A stretch of 64,000 nt of DNA from Maritalea mediterranea (GTDB lineage Bacteria; Pseudomonadota; Alphaproteobacteria; Rhizobiales; Devosiaceae): positions 806,001 through 870,000 of the forward strand of contig NZ_JAKGTI010000001.1 of NCBI RefSeq assembly GCF_021568695.1, given 5' to 3'. Below the pieces are notes generated by a model that was not told the origin of the DNA, did no database searches, and saw only the letters and a program-made list of their open reading frames with translations. A program made the translations under genes and the position numbers. The stretch's first letter is position 1. The number at the start of each line of letters is the position of its first letter. Below are positions 35,567 through 43,458 of the stretch, in pieces.

Positions 35567-35919
35567 ATCACCAAATAAAGCGCGCCAAACACGCCTGGTG
35601 CCCAGATCAGAAACTGGGACAAGGGGGTGTTAAACCGATATTCTTTGTGGTTGCGGCAGAGCCAGTGGGCGCCGATATGGGCGATGGCGAACAGGGCGAA
35701 CCAGAACTTGGCCGTGGCCATCATCTGTGCATTGGTGAGGAAAAACAGCCAGTTCAACACCACAAAGAGCGGCACATGCAGGACCGTAAAAACCTGAAAG
35801 CCGAGCTGGTCGGGCAGCAGATTGGTGCCGGGGAAAATCCGCCATTCCTTTTGCTTGATCGCGTCGAGCTCATGTCCAATGATCAACGCATAGCAGATGA
35901 GAAAAATCCAATCAGCCAT
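35563..35919 (-). CDS. Small four-helix membrane protein downstream of a hybrid kinase (DUF6713-like)
   Basis: A 118-residue, strongly hydrophobic protein with about four membrane segments. An H-E-L-D-A motif near 16 is followed by K-E-W-R-I-F-P; a second H-I-G-A-H motif lies near 85. The H-E-L-D-A plus E-W-R pattern recalls DUF6713 (from memory). The ATG at 35919, behind TAGGA, is preferred to the TTG at 35925. It starts 8 bases after the kinase gene on the same strand, so they are co-transcribed. Function unknown. Confidence 0.72.
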   Translation of the reverse strand: MADWIFLICYALIIGHELDAIKQKEWRIFPGTNLLPDQLGFQVFTVLHVPLFVVLNWLFFLTNAQMMATAKFWFALFAIAHIGAHWLCRNHKEYRFNTPLSQFLIWAPGVFGALYLVI

Positions 35920-35927
35920 GGCCAATC

Positions 35928-37526
35928 CTAATCCAATCGCGACATCAGGGCGCGCAGGGCTGCGGGTTTAAGCGGTTTGGGCAGCAGCGAGACATTGCGT
36001 TCTTCCGCTAGATTTTGCACCTGTGCGCTGCGGTCCGCCGTGATCAGAATGGCGGGCAAATGGCCCCCCACGGTCTGGCGCAGCCATTGGATGGCGTCCA
36101 GCCCTGAGGATTGATCCAAATGATAATCCATCAACACAATATCGGGCACCCAGCCTTCCAACAGATCGAGTTGCGATATCTGCTTGAGCGATCGTGCCAC
36201 ACGCACATCGCATCCCCAACCGTCCAGCAGCGCCTTCATGGCTTCTAGAATGTCTGGCTCATTATCCACACACAAAATCTGTTTGCCCTGCATGGAGCCG
36301 CCATGTTGCGGCGGGGTCGCGGCCTTGGCGGGTGGGGGTGGCGGTGCGTCGGCGGCAGGCGGCAAATAGATCGAAAAGCGCGAACCGCGCCCGGGCACGC
36401 TGTCCAGTTCGACGTCCAAATTAAGCGCCTGGCCGAAGCGTTGCACAATCGACAAGCCTAGGCCCAGCCCTTGGGCAATGCGGGCGCCCGGCTCCAGCCG
36501 AGAAAACTCGGTAAATATTAGAGAATGCTGGTCTTTATCGATGCCGATGCCATTATCAATCACATCCAGCCGGATGCGGTTGCCGCGTTTGCGGCATCCC
36601 ACCAGCACCGCGCCGCCCTTCGCAGTATATTTGATCGCGTTGGAGACCAGATTTTGCAGCACGCGCGCCACCATGCGCCGGTCTGTGCTCACCATGGCGT
36701 CGGCACCCACCAATCGCAAATTGATGTCTTTGGCGGTCGCCGCCGGTTCAAACTCCACCTTAACCTTCTTCAGCAATTCACGAATAGAGAAAGCAGAAAT
36801 GGACGGCTTTAAAGCGCCGCTGTCGACGCGGGAAATATCGAGCAGCGCTGACATGATGTCTTCCACCGCAACCAGCGCATCATCCACATTTGCGGCAAGG
36901 CGCGCCAGGTCGGTGCCATGGGCCCGTTCCACCATGGTGGAGGTGTAAAGCCGCGCCGCGTTCAACGGCTGTAGCAAATCATGGCTGGCGGCGGCCAGAA
37001 AGCGGGTCTTGTCCAGATTGGCCGCATCGGCTTTGGCGCGGGCGCGTTCCAGCTCGGTGTTCAAGTGTGTGAGGGCCTTGGTGCGCTCCTGCACCCGCTT
37101 TTCCAACGATTGATTGACCTGCGCCAATTCGCGCTCCGCCGCAACGCGGGCGGAAATATCGGTGTAGCTGATCACTAGCCCCTCATTGGGCAGGCGATGC
37201 GTGCGTACCTCGAGATATTGGCCATTCGGCCCGGACCGCTCCAAATGGCCGGAAGAATTTCGCTCAATTTCATCCAACCGGGCTTGAGCCAATTCGGCCA
37301 CGTCGCCCTCGCCATAATCGCCGCGCTCGGCCAAATGCCGCACAACATCGGCCAACGAGGTGCCACCCACACATAGCGAGCCGGGCAAATCCAGAATGGT
37401 TTGAAATTGATCGTTTGACATGTCGAGCAGGCGGTCTTGATTAAACACAGCAATACCCTGGCCCAAATGCTCCACTGCCAACCGCAAAGCGGATTCGTCA
37501 CATTTGTGATTCTTGCTGTCGGCCAT
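35928..37526 (-). CDS. PAS-containing hybrid sensor histidine kinase / response regulator
   Basis: A 532-residue cytoplasmic kinase with no membrane helix. A PAS domain (about 10-125) is followed by a coiled linker with the R-V-Q-E-R-T-K-A-L motif. The HisKA H-box is A-A-S-H-D-L-L-Q-P-L near 178; ATPase boxes are N-L-V-S-N-A-I-K-Y near 285 and G-L-G-L-G-L-S-I near 345. A C-terminal receiver (about 410-530) has Asp in L-M-D-Y-H near 465. Architecture and H-box resemble NahK/ErcS'-type kinases. The ATG at 37526 gives the expected N-terminus; the frame upstream looks non-coding. Likely partners are the NarL-type regulator at 34907 and the small membrane protein after it. Confidence 0.9.
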   Translation of the reverse strand: MADSKNHKCDESALRLAVEHLGQGIAVFNQDRLLDMSNDQFQTILDLPGSLCVGGTSLADVVRHLAERGDYGEGDVAELAQARLDEIERNSSGHLERSGPNGQYLEVRTHRLPNEGLVISYTDISARVAAERELAQVNQSLEKRVQERTKALTHLNTELERARAKADAANLDKTRFLAAASHDLLQPLNAARLYTSTMVERAHGTDLARLAANVDDALVAVEDIMSALLDISRVDSGALKPSISAFSIRELLKKVKVEFEPAATAKDINLRLVGADAMVSTDRRMVARVLQNLVSNAIKYTAKGGAVLVGCRKRGNRIRLDVIDNGIGIDKDQHSLIFTEFSRLEPGARIAQGLGLGLSIVQRFGQALNLDVELDSVPGRGSRFSIYLPPAADAPPPPPAKAATPPQHGGSMQGKQILCVDNEPDILEAMKALLDGWGCDVRVARSLKQISQLDLLEGWVPDIVLMDYHLDQSSGLDAIQWLRQTVGGHLPAILITADRSAQVQNLAEERNVSLLPKPLKPAALRALMSRLD

Positions 37527-37875
37527 GCCCGCTCCCAAGCTGTTTTGCCTGTTATAGCCAATTCGCCCTGAAGGGCAAAGCGCCATGCAACAGGTTGTTC
37601 TCGATGCGCTTGCACACAACCAAGAGTTGTGATACGAGAAATAGGAAAATAAACCTATAAAGGAAATAAGTCACACATTTAGGAATAATATCTATGATAA
37701 TTTACCTAAGGACTTGACCGGACTAGGCAAGCGTTTACGACCAAGCATAATTACGAATAGTGCAATGCTGCGTATTTTAAAGCATTGAATTCATACTTAA
37801 TTCCAATTTGGGGCAGAACATGATGGTGATCATTACACTTCCGCCGTTACAAGCTTTTTTTCCTAAAGGATCGGG
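37527..37875. promoter_or_regulatory. AT-rich divergent promoter region with a dyad
   Basis: The 349-base spacer between the hybrid kinase and the divergent FixJ-like gene is clearly more AT-rich than its surroundings. It holds no gene that I can support. CAATGCT at 37763-37769 and its inverse AGCATTG at 37781-37787 form a perfect 7-bp dyad with an 11-base spacer, about 90 bases before the FixJ-like start; this is a candidate operator. Confidence 0.4.
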
Positions 37876-38517
37876 ATGATGACCAATAACATCTATTATC
37901 CCAATGCCTTAAACCGCGACCTGCTGGTCAAAATAGTTGACGCGGACCCGGCCACCTGTGAAGCCCTAGGCGTGCTGTTCCGCTTGGAAGGCTTTCAGAC
38001 CAGCGCCGCCACCTCCATTGCCGAGTTTCTAGGCTCTATCGAGCGCAAAATACCCGATGTGGTGATTATCAATATGCGTGTGGGCGAAGAAGACAGCTTG
38101 CCCACCGTGGCGCGATTTAAAAATATGCGCACCGGCGCCCCCATATTTATGCTTACCGAGTCGCAAAATATCGGTGGGGCCGTGGATGCCATGAAAGTGG
38201 GCGCGGCGGATGTGATCACCAAACCGATCGATACCGAACATCTGGTGCGGTCCGTGCGCCAGGCGCTGCAGCGTCATGTGCATATCGGCGCGGTACAATC
38301 CGGCTCCCATCGCCCCGTCGAAGTGCGCGGCTTTAGCCAACTCACCCCGCGGGAACGCGAGGTGCTGCAATTGATCACCAACGGCCAATCCAACAAAGAG
38401 GCTGGCCGCGAACTTGGCATCTCCCCCCGGACCATCGAAGTGCATCGCGCCCGGGTGATGGAAAAACTCGGCGCCCGCAACACAGCCGATTTGGTGCGTA
38501 TCGTTCTGACAAGCTGA
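37876..38517 (+). CDS. FixJ/LuxR-type response regulator with Asn in place of the phospho-acceptor Asp
   Basis: A 213-residue protein. The receiver-like domain (13-135) keeps an acidic site (V-D-A-D-P near 22), Thr in F-M-L-T-E near 94 and Lys in I-T-K-P-I-D near 115. The acceptor position reads V-V-I-I-N-M-R near 62, with Asn where FixJ has Asp (codon AAT). The LuxR-type helix-turn-helix (about 150-210) is intact: L-T-P-R-E-R-E-V-L-Q-L, N-K-E-A-G-R-E-L-G-I-S, T-I-E-V-H-R-A-R-V. It is probably a phosphorylation-independent regulator. A strong terminator follows; the ATG is behind AAAGGATCGGG. Confidence 0.88.
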   Translation: MMTNNIYYPNALNRDLLVKIVDADPATCEALGVLFRLEGFQTSAATSIAEFLGSIERKIPDVVIINMRVGEEDSLPTVARFKNMRTGAPIFMLTESQNIGGAVDAMKVGAADVITKPIDTEHLVRSVRQALQRHVHIGAVQSGSHRPVEVRGFSQLTPREREVLQLITNGQSNKEAGRELGISPRTIEVHRARVMEKLGARNTADLVRIVLTS

Positions 38518-38543
38518 ACGTCCCCCCTCAAGTGAGGTTAACT

Positions 38544-38573
38544 GGCGGCCCTTGATCGGGTCGCCTTTTTTCT
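38544..38573 (+). terminator. Intrinsic terminator after the FixJ-like gene
   Basis: An 8-bp stem with one G-T pair, GGCGGCCC at 38544-38551 with GGGTCGCC at 38558-38565, loop TTGATC, followed by seven T. It lies 26 bases past the stop codon. Confidence 0.88.
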
Positions 38574-38670
38574 TGCGCTTTGAAATTTGTGTTTTTAAGT
38601 TCGGTTTGTGGGACGGCCCACTTCTGAACTTCTTTCAGGACGACCTGACCCAATCGAAAGCGAAGGTATT

Positions 38671-39084
38671 ATGTCCGACCCTTCTCCTAAAGGTGAAACA
38701 GATCTAAACACGTTGCTGGCGGAGATGACGCCGCAATTGGATGAGCAAATTTGGGTGTTCCTAACCCTTACGGCGCGGGATCATGCGCTGGAGGAAAAGG
38801 CGTTGATGCGCTTTGATGAGGAGGAGGGGGCAACCTACATCCTCAAAGAAGCTGATGCAGAAGGCTATGACGCAACCTTTCGCTGCCAGCGCATCACGCT
38901 GCAAATTCACTCGGCTTTAGAAGCTGTGGGATTTTTGGACGCCATTTCATCGGCGCTCACCCTGAATGGGATCAGCTCAAATGTGGTCTCGGCATTTTAC
39001 CATGACCATTTGTTTGTGCCGGTTGAGAAAACGGCACAAACCATGTCTGTGTTAAAAGCGCTAAGCGCGTCCGCGCGGGAGTAG
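38671..39084 (+). CDS. ACT-domain protein of the DUF2241 family
   Basis: About 137 residues. The conserved DUF2241/ACT pattern is present: F-D-E-E-E-G-A-T-Y-I-L near 50, I-T-L-Q-I-H-S-A-L-E-A-V-G near 78, and S-S-N-V-V-S-A-F-Y-H-D-H-L-F-V-P near 105. It may bind an amino acid; no enzyme activity is known. The frame is open upstream to 38608, but the ATG at 38671 (M-S-D-P-S-P-K) follows GAAGG and gives the usual length. The convergent hemA ends 5 bases downstream. Confidence 0.85.
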   Translation: MSDPSPKGETDLNTLLAEMTPQLDEQIWVFLTLTARDHALEEKALMRFDEEEGATYILKEADAEGYDATFRCQRITLQIHSALEAVGFLDAISSALTLNGISSNVVSAFYHDHLFVPVEKTAQTMSVLKALSASARE

Positions 39085-39088
39085 AGGC

Positions 39089-40369
39089 TTAGCCCCCAAT
39101 CGTTGGCAGCACCAGATCACCTGAATTGAGCGCTTGGGCAGTGAGCTGCGATGTATCGATATTCTTGGGTAAGCCCAGCACATCCCACACTTGCAACAGA
39201 GCATCGCGCAATTCAAAGATCATCTCATCATTGTGCAATGGTGTTGGGGTGATCCGCAGCCGCTCTGTGTCTTTCGGCACAGTGGGGTAGTTGATCGGCT
39301 GAATATAGATATTGTGCTTTTCCAGCAGCATATCGCTGGCGGCTTTGCAGCCCCGGGCTTCGCCCACAATCAGCGGCACAATATGGGTTTCTGTCGGCAT
39401 CACGGGCAGGCCGGCTTCGGTCAAAATCTCTTTCGTCCGTTGGGCCTGGCGCTGCTGGCCTTCACGTTCCACATTTGATTGCTTCAAATGATCGATGGAC
39501 GCACGGGCCGCGGCGCACAATGCTGGTGGCAAAGCGGTGGTGAAAATAAACTCAGAGGCATAGGAGCGCACCGCATCCACAATCGGCTGGCTGGCGGTGA
39601 TATAGCCGCCCATCACGCCAAAGGCTTTCGCCATGGTGCCTTCAATAATATCGATGCGATCCATCAGCCCTTCGCGCTCACAAATGCCAGCGCCGCGGGG
39701 GCCATACATGCCCACCGCATGCACTTCATCAATATAGGTGAGGGCGTTAAACTCTTCGGCCAGATCGGCGATTTCTTTGATCGGCGCCACATCGCCATCC
39801 ATAGAATATACTGATTCGAACACAATCAATTTCGGACGATCTTTGCCCGCCGCTTCCAACAATTCGCGCAAATGCGCCATATCATTGTGGCGGAAAATCT
39901 TCTTTTCCATGCCAGACTGGCGCACACCCGCAATCATGGAAGCATGGTTCAATTGGTCAGACAGCACCAGGCAATTGGGGATCAGCCGCGCAATTGTTGA
40001 AATTGCCGCCTCGTTGGACACAAAGCCAGAGGTGAACACCAAAGCCGCTTCTTTTTTGTGCAGGTCGGCGAGCGAGCGCTCAAGCTCAACCAGTGGGCGG
40101 TTCGTGCCGGAAATATTGCGGGTGCCGCCAGCGCCAGCGCCCAGCTTGCCAGCTGTTTCCTGCATGGCGGTGATCACTTTTTCATTCTGGCCCATGCCCA
40201 AATAATCATTGGAGCACCAGATCGTGATTTCCCGCGCATTATCCGCAGCGTCCCGGAACACGGCGCGTGGAAACTTGCCCGCAACCCGTTCCAGATCAGC
40301 AAATACACGATAGCGTTTTTCACGACGTAGTGTGTCGATGGCGTCTTCAAAAAGTCCGCGATAATCCAT
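39089..40369 (-). CDS. hemA: 5-aminolevulinate synthase
   Basis: A 426-residue PLP enzyme that condenses glycine and succinyl-CoA to 5-aminolevulinate, the first step of haem synthesis in alphaproteobacteria (C4 pathway). Motifs: W-C-S-N-D-Y-L-G-M near 52, [12 protein letters not shown] near 78, D-E-V-H-A-V-G near 214 and the PLP lysine in G-T-M-A-K-A-F-G near 247. The ATG at 40369 follows GGGGACGAG and is preferred over the TTG at 40372. A perfect 7-bp inverted repeat lies in the leader. It is a single gene. Confidence 0.95.
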   Translation of the reverse strand: MDYRGLFEDAIDTLRREKRYRVFADLERVAGKFPRAVFRDAADNAREITIWCSNDYLGMGQNEKVITAMQETAGKLGAGAGGTRNISGTNRPLVELERSLADLHKKEAALVFTSGFVSNEAAISTIARLIPNCLVLSDQLNHASMIAGVRQSGMEKKIFRHNDMAHLRELLEAAGKDRPKLIVFESVYSMDGDVAPIKEIADLAEEFNALTYIDEVHAVGMYGPRGAGICEREGLMDRIDIIEGTMAKAFGVMGGYITASQPIVDAVRSYASEFIFTTALPPALCAAARASIDHLKQSNVEREGQQRQAQRTKEILTEAGLPVMPTETHIVPLIVGEARGCKAASDMLLEKHNIYIQPINYPTVPKDTERLRITPTPLHNDEMIFELRDALLQVWDVLGLPKNIDTSQLTAQALNSGDLVLPTIGG

Positions 40370-40396
40370 CAACTCGTCCCCTTATTTCATGCCCGT

Positions 40397-40420
40397 GTTG
40401 GCCATAACCATAAGGCCAAC
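40397..40420. promoter_or_regulatory. Inverted repeat in the hemA leader
   Basis: GTTGGCC at 40397-40403 and its exact inverse GGCCAAC at 40414-40420 are separated by 10 bases and lie 27 bases upstream of the hemA ATG. It could be an operator or a leader hairpin. It does not match the FixK/FNR or Irr consensus. Confidence 0.35.
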
Positions 40421-40594
40421 TTAGTCGCAAAATACCACGCAAGCGATCCGGCAACATGACGCAGGTCAATTGATGAGATATTTTTTCGCGACCATATATG
40501 CAATAACGCGAACCTATTAACGATTGCAATTGATTTTGGTTAAATACCTTGAAATTCCGGCAGCTTGCCGTTCAAATCCATGTGAGAAGCGACT

Positions 40595-40813
40595 CTATTC
40601 TTCGTCGGTTTCCGGCACATATTCAAGCAAATCGCCAGGCTGACACTCTAAAACATCACAAATCTTAGAAAGGGTTTCAAAGCGCATGCCCTTGGCTTTA
40701 CCGGTCTTGATCATCGACAGATTCTGCTCGCTCAGTTTCACCCGGTCGGCAAGGGTTTTCAGGCGCATCTTGCGCTTGGCCAACATCACATCCAAATTGA
40801 CAATTATGGGCAT
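40595..40813 (-). CDS. Small Xre/Cro-type regulator (YozG-like)
   Basis: A 72-residue single helix-turn-helix protein: M-R-L-K-T-L-A-D-R-V-K-L-S near 16-28 and K-G-M-R-F-E-T-L-S-K-I-C-D-V-L near 40-54, ending C-Q-P-G-D-L-L-E-Y. That pattern is the YozG type that accompanies DUF2975 membrane proteins. It starts 8 bases after the DUF2975 stop. The partner may modulate its activity; this is inferred from the recurring pair. Confidence 0.85.
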   Translation of the reverse strand: MPIIVNLDVMLAKRKMRLKTLADRVKLSEQNLSMIKTGKAKGMRFETLSKICDVLECQPGDLLEYVPETDEE

Positions 40814-40821
40814 AAATCCGC

Positions 40822-41355
40822 CTATACAAACCCTTGATTCTCTTCGTGCGCCGCCTGACCCACAGCGAAGATGTGTGCCACAACAAGCATAGCCAGCGCA
40901 ATAAACAGGGTGGAATAGGTGTCAAACGTCACCTGAAAGATGATAGAGATCTGGTTGGGAACTTGCTGCAATTTAACATAGGTGACCAGAAACACGCCGC
41001 CGAAAATCTCATAGCAGACCACGGCCAGATTGGCCCAGGCAAAGCGGCGGAAACCGGTCACCGAAGCCTCGGATAACCAGCGGGCGGCGGCGGCTTCTCT
41101 AAAGGTTTGGCGCAAACCGGCAAAGCCAACCAATAGCGGCACCAGATAACCCGCAGCAAACACGCCCAGCACGATACGTATGGCCGGTGTAAATTCATCG
41201 GCTTGAACGTCAAGCACCTGATTGCCCAGCAAGGCCAATTTGAGTGTATCGCCAAACAGAACCAACAGCGCGATCATGATGGGGATGACATAAATCGCAA
41301 TCGACAAGAGGACCGATAAAATACGCGCCAGTCGCGAGACGGCTTTGGGGGACAT
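40822..41355 (-). CDS. DUF2975 family membrane protein
   Basis: A 177-residue protein with four membrane helices (about 10-35, 60-85, 105-130, 145-165) and the family-like segment A-R-W-L-S-E near 89. The ATG at 41355 has AAGGAGTG about 5 bases upstream, so the longer frame to 41385 is rejected. It is followed after 8 bases by the YozG-like regulator, the usual partner. Function unknown; the pair may form a small membrane-linked regulatory unit. Confidence 0.83.
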   Translation of the reverse strand: MSPKAVSRLARILSVLLSIAIYVIPIMIALLVLFGDTLKLALLGNQVLDVQADEFTPAIRIVLGVFAAGYLVPLLVGFAGLRQTFREAAAARWLSEASVTGFRRFAWANLAVVCYEIFGGVFLVTYVKLQQVPNQISIIFQVTFDTYSTLFIALAMLVVAHIFAVGQAAHEENQGFV

Positions 41356-41423
41356 GAAAACACTCCTTAAAGTACGTAAATTCAAGTATTACTTTAATTA
41401 ATGAAAGTCAATTGATGGTAGGG

Positions 41424-41452
41424 CAAAAAAAGGCCCGCCATGATGGCGGGCC
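41424..41452 (-). terminator. Intrinsic terminator of tspO
   Basis: A perfect 9-bp stem, GGCCCGCCA at 41432-41440 with its complement at 41444-41452, and a 3-base loop. It is followed on the minus strand by seven T. It lies about 20 bases past the tspO stop. Confidence 0.88.
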
Positions 41453-41473
41453 GGAGGTGAGGAGGAACGTTGA

Positions 41474-41935
41474 CTAATTGAGGAGGAAGAAGCCCGCATT
41501 TAATGCGGTGGCAAAGCCGATCCAGGCCATATAGGGCAGGGCCAGCCAGAAGCTGATGCGATCCCGCGTCCACAGCAAGGCCATACTGATCAGCACCACA
41601 ATATCGAGCGCACCGATATAGATGAGCGCGATGCCGAGATTCTGCGCGCCGAAGAAACTGGGTGTCCAAATGGTGTTCAGAGCAAATTGCAAAGTCCACA
41701 GAGCGATCAGAACCGGTTTGATGTCGCTTTGCGGCAACATCACAATGCGATAGCCGATGGTGGCGACAAAAATATAAAGAATGGTCCAGACCGGGCCAAA
41801 AAGCCAAGCCGGTGGCGCAAAAAAGGGCTGCTCCAGCGCAAAATAGTAGGATTGAATTTCCCAAAGCGCCGCGCTGCTGGCGGCGACAATTGTGCCAAGA
41901 TAAAAAATCACCCAAATCAGTATTTTGCGTGCCAT
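41474..41935 (-). CDS. tspO: TspO/MBR family tryptophan-rich sensory protein
   Basis: A 153-residue protein with five membrane helices. Family residues are present: F-F-A-P-P-A-W-L-F-G-P-V-W-T-I-L-Y near 38-54, W-T-L-Q-F-A-L-N near 80, W-T-P-S-F-F-G near 90 and L-P-Y-M-A-W-I-G-F near 132. TspO binds tetrapyrroles and is linked to porphyrin control in alphaproteobacteria, in keeping with hemA about 1.1 kb away. It is a single gene with its own terminator. Confidence 0.92.
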   Translation of the reverse strand: MARKILIWVIFYLGTIVAASSAALWEIQSYYFALEQPFFAPPAWLFGPVWTILYIFVATIGYRIVMLPQSDIKPVLIALWTLQFALNTIWTPSFFGAQNLGIALIYIGALDIVVLISMALLWTRDRISFWLALPYMAWIGFATALNAGFFLLN

Positions 41936-42052
41936 AATGAACTCACTTTCATTTAATCAACGATGGGTATCTACTTTTGGATCATAATCGTTGAGGTTAA
42001 ATATCCAACGAATTAGTTCAACTACTGAACTCTCCATCGGGTGGTCTGTTCC

Positions 42053-43303
42053 ATGTCGATCTCGATAAAGAAACTCAATTTGAAGCTGGCCGAACGGCTC
42101 GAGCCCTACTATTTCCGGCTGGTGGGTGGATATGAGCGCTCCAATGCAGTGCGCAAACTGGAAAGGCTTGAGCCCTATACGATTGGCATTACAGGCAGTT
42201 GCGGTAAATCCACGACCACCAAACTTCTTTCGGAATTGTTGGCTGAAGCATATCAAGAGGATGTTCACTCGGGGTTGGGCAACAACACCAAACGCTGGGT
42301 CTATCGAGGTTTGCGAAAGCTGGAACGACCAAACCAAACATGGGTGCAAGAGATATCTGGTGGCGAACCCGGATATCTGGACTATGTCATTAAAGATATT
42401 CCATTAGATATCGCGATTCTCACGACCATCGGGGGCGATCATATTTCTGCATTTGGCACTGAACAGGCGATTTTGGACGAAAAGTCCAAGCTGATCTCCG
42501 CGCTAAAGGTTGATGGCGTCGCATGTTTAAACATAGATGACGAACATCTGGCTGGCTTGGCCGCGCGGTGCAAAGGCCGAAGCAACATCGTCACATATGG
42601 CCTGAACAGTGATGCTCAAATTCGCGCGAAGATTATCACTGCCGATTGGCAATCTCGACTGCAGTTCAAGCTGTTTGTGGGCCAAAAGCAGTTTGATGTA
42701 GCGACGAAATTTGTAGGTAGTCTGCTGTTGACCAGCATATTGGCGGCCCTTGCAGCCATTCACGCTAAAGGCTTGCCGTTGGAGCCGGCGATAAGAAAAC
42801 TGGCCGAACTCGAGCCGATGATGAATCATATGAGCGTGCATCAATCGCCCTCTGGCCAGACCTATTTGATGGATGCATTTAAAGCGCCATATTGGGCTAC
42901 AAAATTGTTTGCGACAGACCTTATCCAAATCAAAAACGGCAAAATTGTCCTCGTGTTGGGCCAAGTATCTGATACGGGGAGTACAGGGTCCCGCGCTTAT
43001 CGACAAATCATGCGCGCTGTTGCCCCGCACTGCGACATGATTATCGGCGTTGATGGCGCATTCCGGGCCGCCCAGAAACTTCAGAACGAATTTGATCATT
43101 GTGAAATTGTGCCCTGCAACGATATTGTTGAAGTTCACCATAGATTGGAACAGCAAACCGATGCGTTGATTGTCGTGAAATCCGGTCGACGGTCAAAATT
43201 GTGGCGTCTTTGGGAAATGGCCAACGCTCCAATCGATTGTCAAATCATGCCCTGTGATCTGGAAACGGGCTGCCCCTACTGTCCCAAACTGCGCGCCTAT
43301 TGA
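42053..43303 (+). CDS. Orphan Mur ligase-family protein
   Basis: A protein of about 416 residues. The ATP-binding loop I-T-G-S-C-G-K-S-T-T-T is near 45-55. A-I-L-T-T-I-G-G-D-H near 120 matches the N-I-x-x-D-H region of Mur ligases, and the central domain ends before M-D-A-F-K-A-P-Y-W near 275, the position of the MurF D-A-Y-N-A-N-P motif. The third domain (I-V-L-V-L-G-Q-V-S-D) is present. It ends in an unusual tail, M-P-C-D-L-E-T-G-C-P-Y-C-P-K, with three Cys. The protein lacks the N-terminal UDP-substrate domain of MurE/F. It should ligate an amino group to a carboxylate with ATP; the substrate is unknown. No cell-wall genes adjoin it. Confidence 0.78.
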   Translation: MSISIKKLNLKLAERLEPYYFRLVGGYERSNAVRKLERLEPYTIGITGSCGKSTTTKLLSELLAEAYQEDVHSGLGNNTKRWVYRGLRKLERPNQTWVQEISGGEPGYLDYVIKDIPLDIAILTTIGGDHISAFGTEQAILDEKSKLISALKVDGVACLNIDDEHLAGLAARCKGRSNIVTYGLNSDAQIRAKIITADWQSRLQFKLFVGQKQFDVATKFVGSLLLTSILAALAAIHAKGLPLEPAIRKLAELEPMMNHMSVHQSPSGQTYLMDAFKAPYWATKLFATDLIQIKNGKIVLVLGQVSDTGSTGSRAYRQIMRAVAPHCDMIIGVDGAFRAAQKLQNEFDHCEIVPCNDIVEVHHRLEQQTDALIVVKSGRRSKLWRLWEMANAPIDCQIMPCDLETGCPYCPKLRAY

Positions 43304-43458
43304 TGAATCGACCCAAACCATCAATATTTGTGACCAAGATATTCAAAATGATCATATAAAACGGCCATTTGATTAATGACACTGATAAAGTGAGGCGCTA
43401 GCCTGCCGTTTCATGAGAAGGATTGCAGTCCGTGACAGTTTGCATAAGCAGGGGTAAT

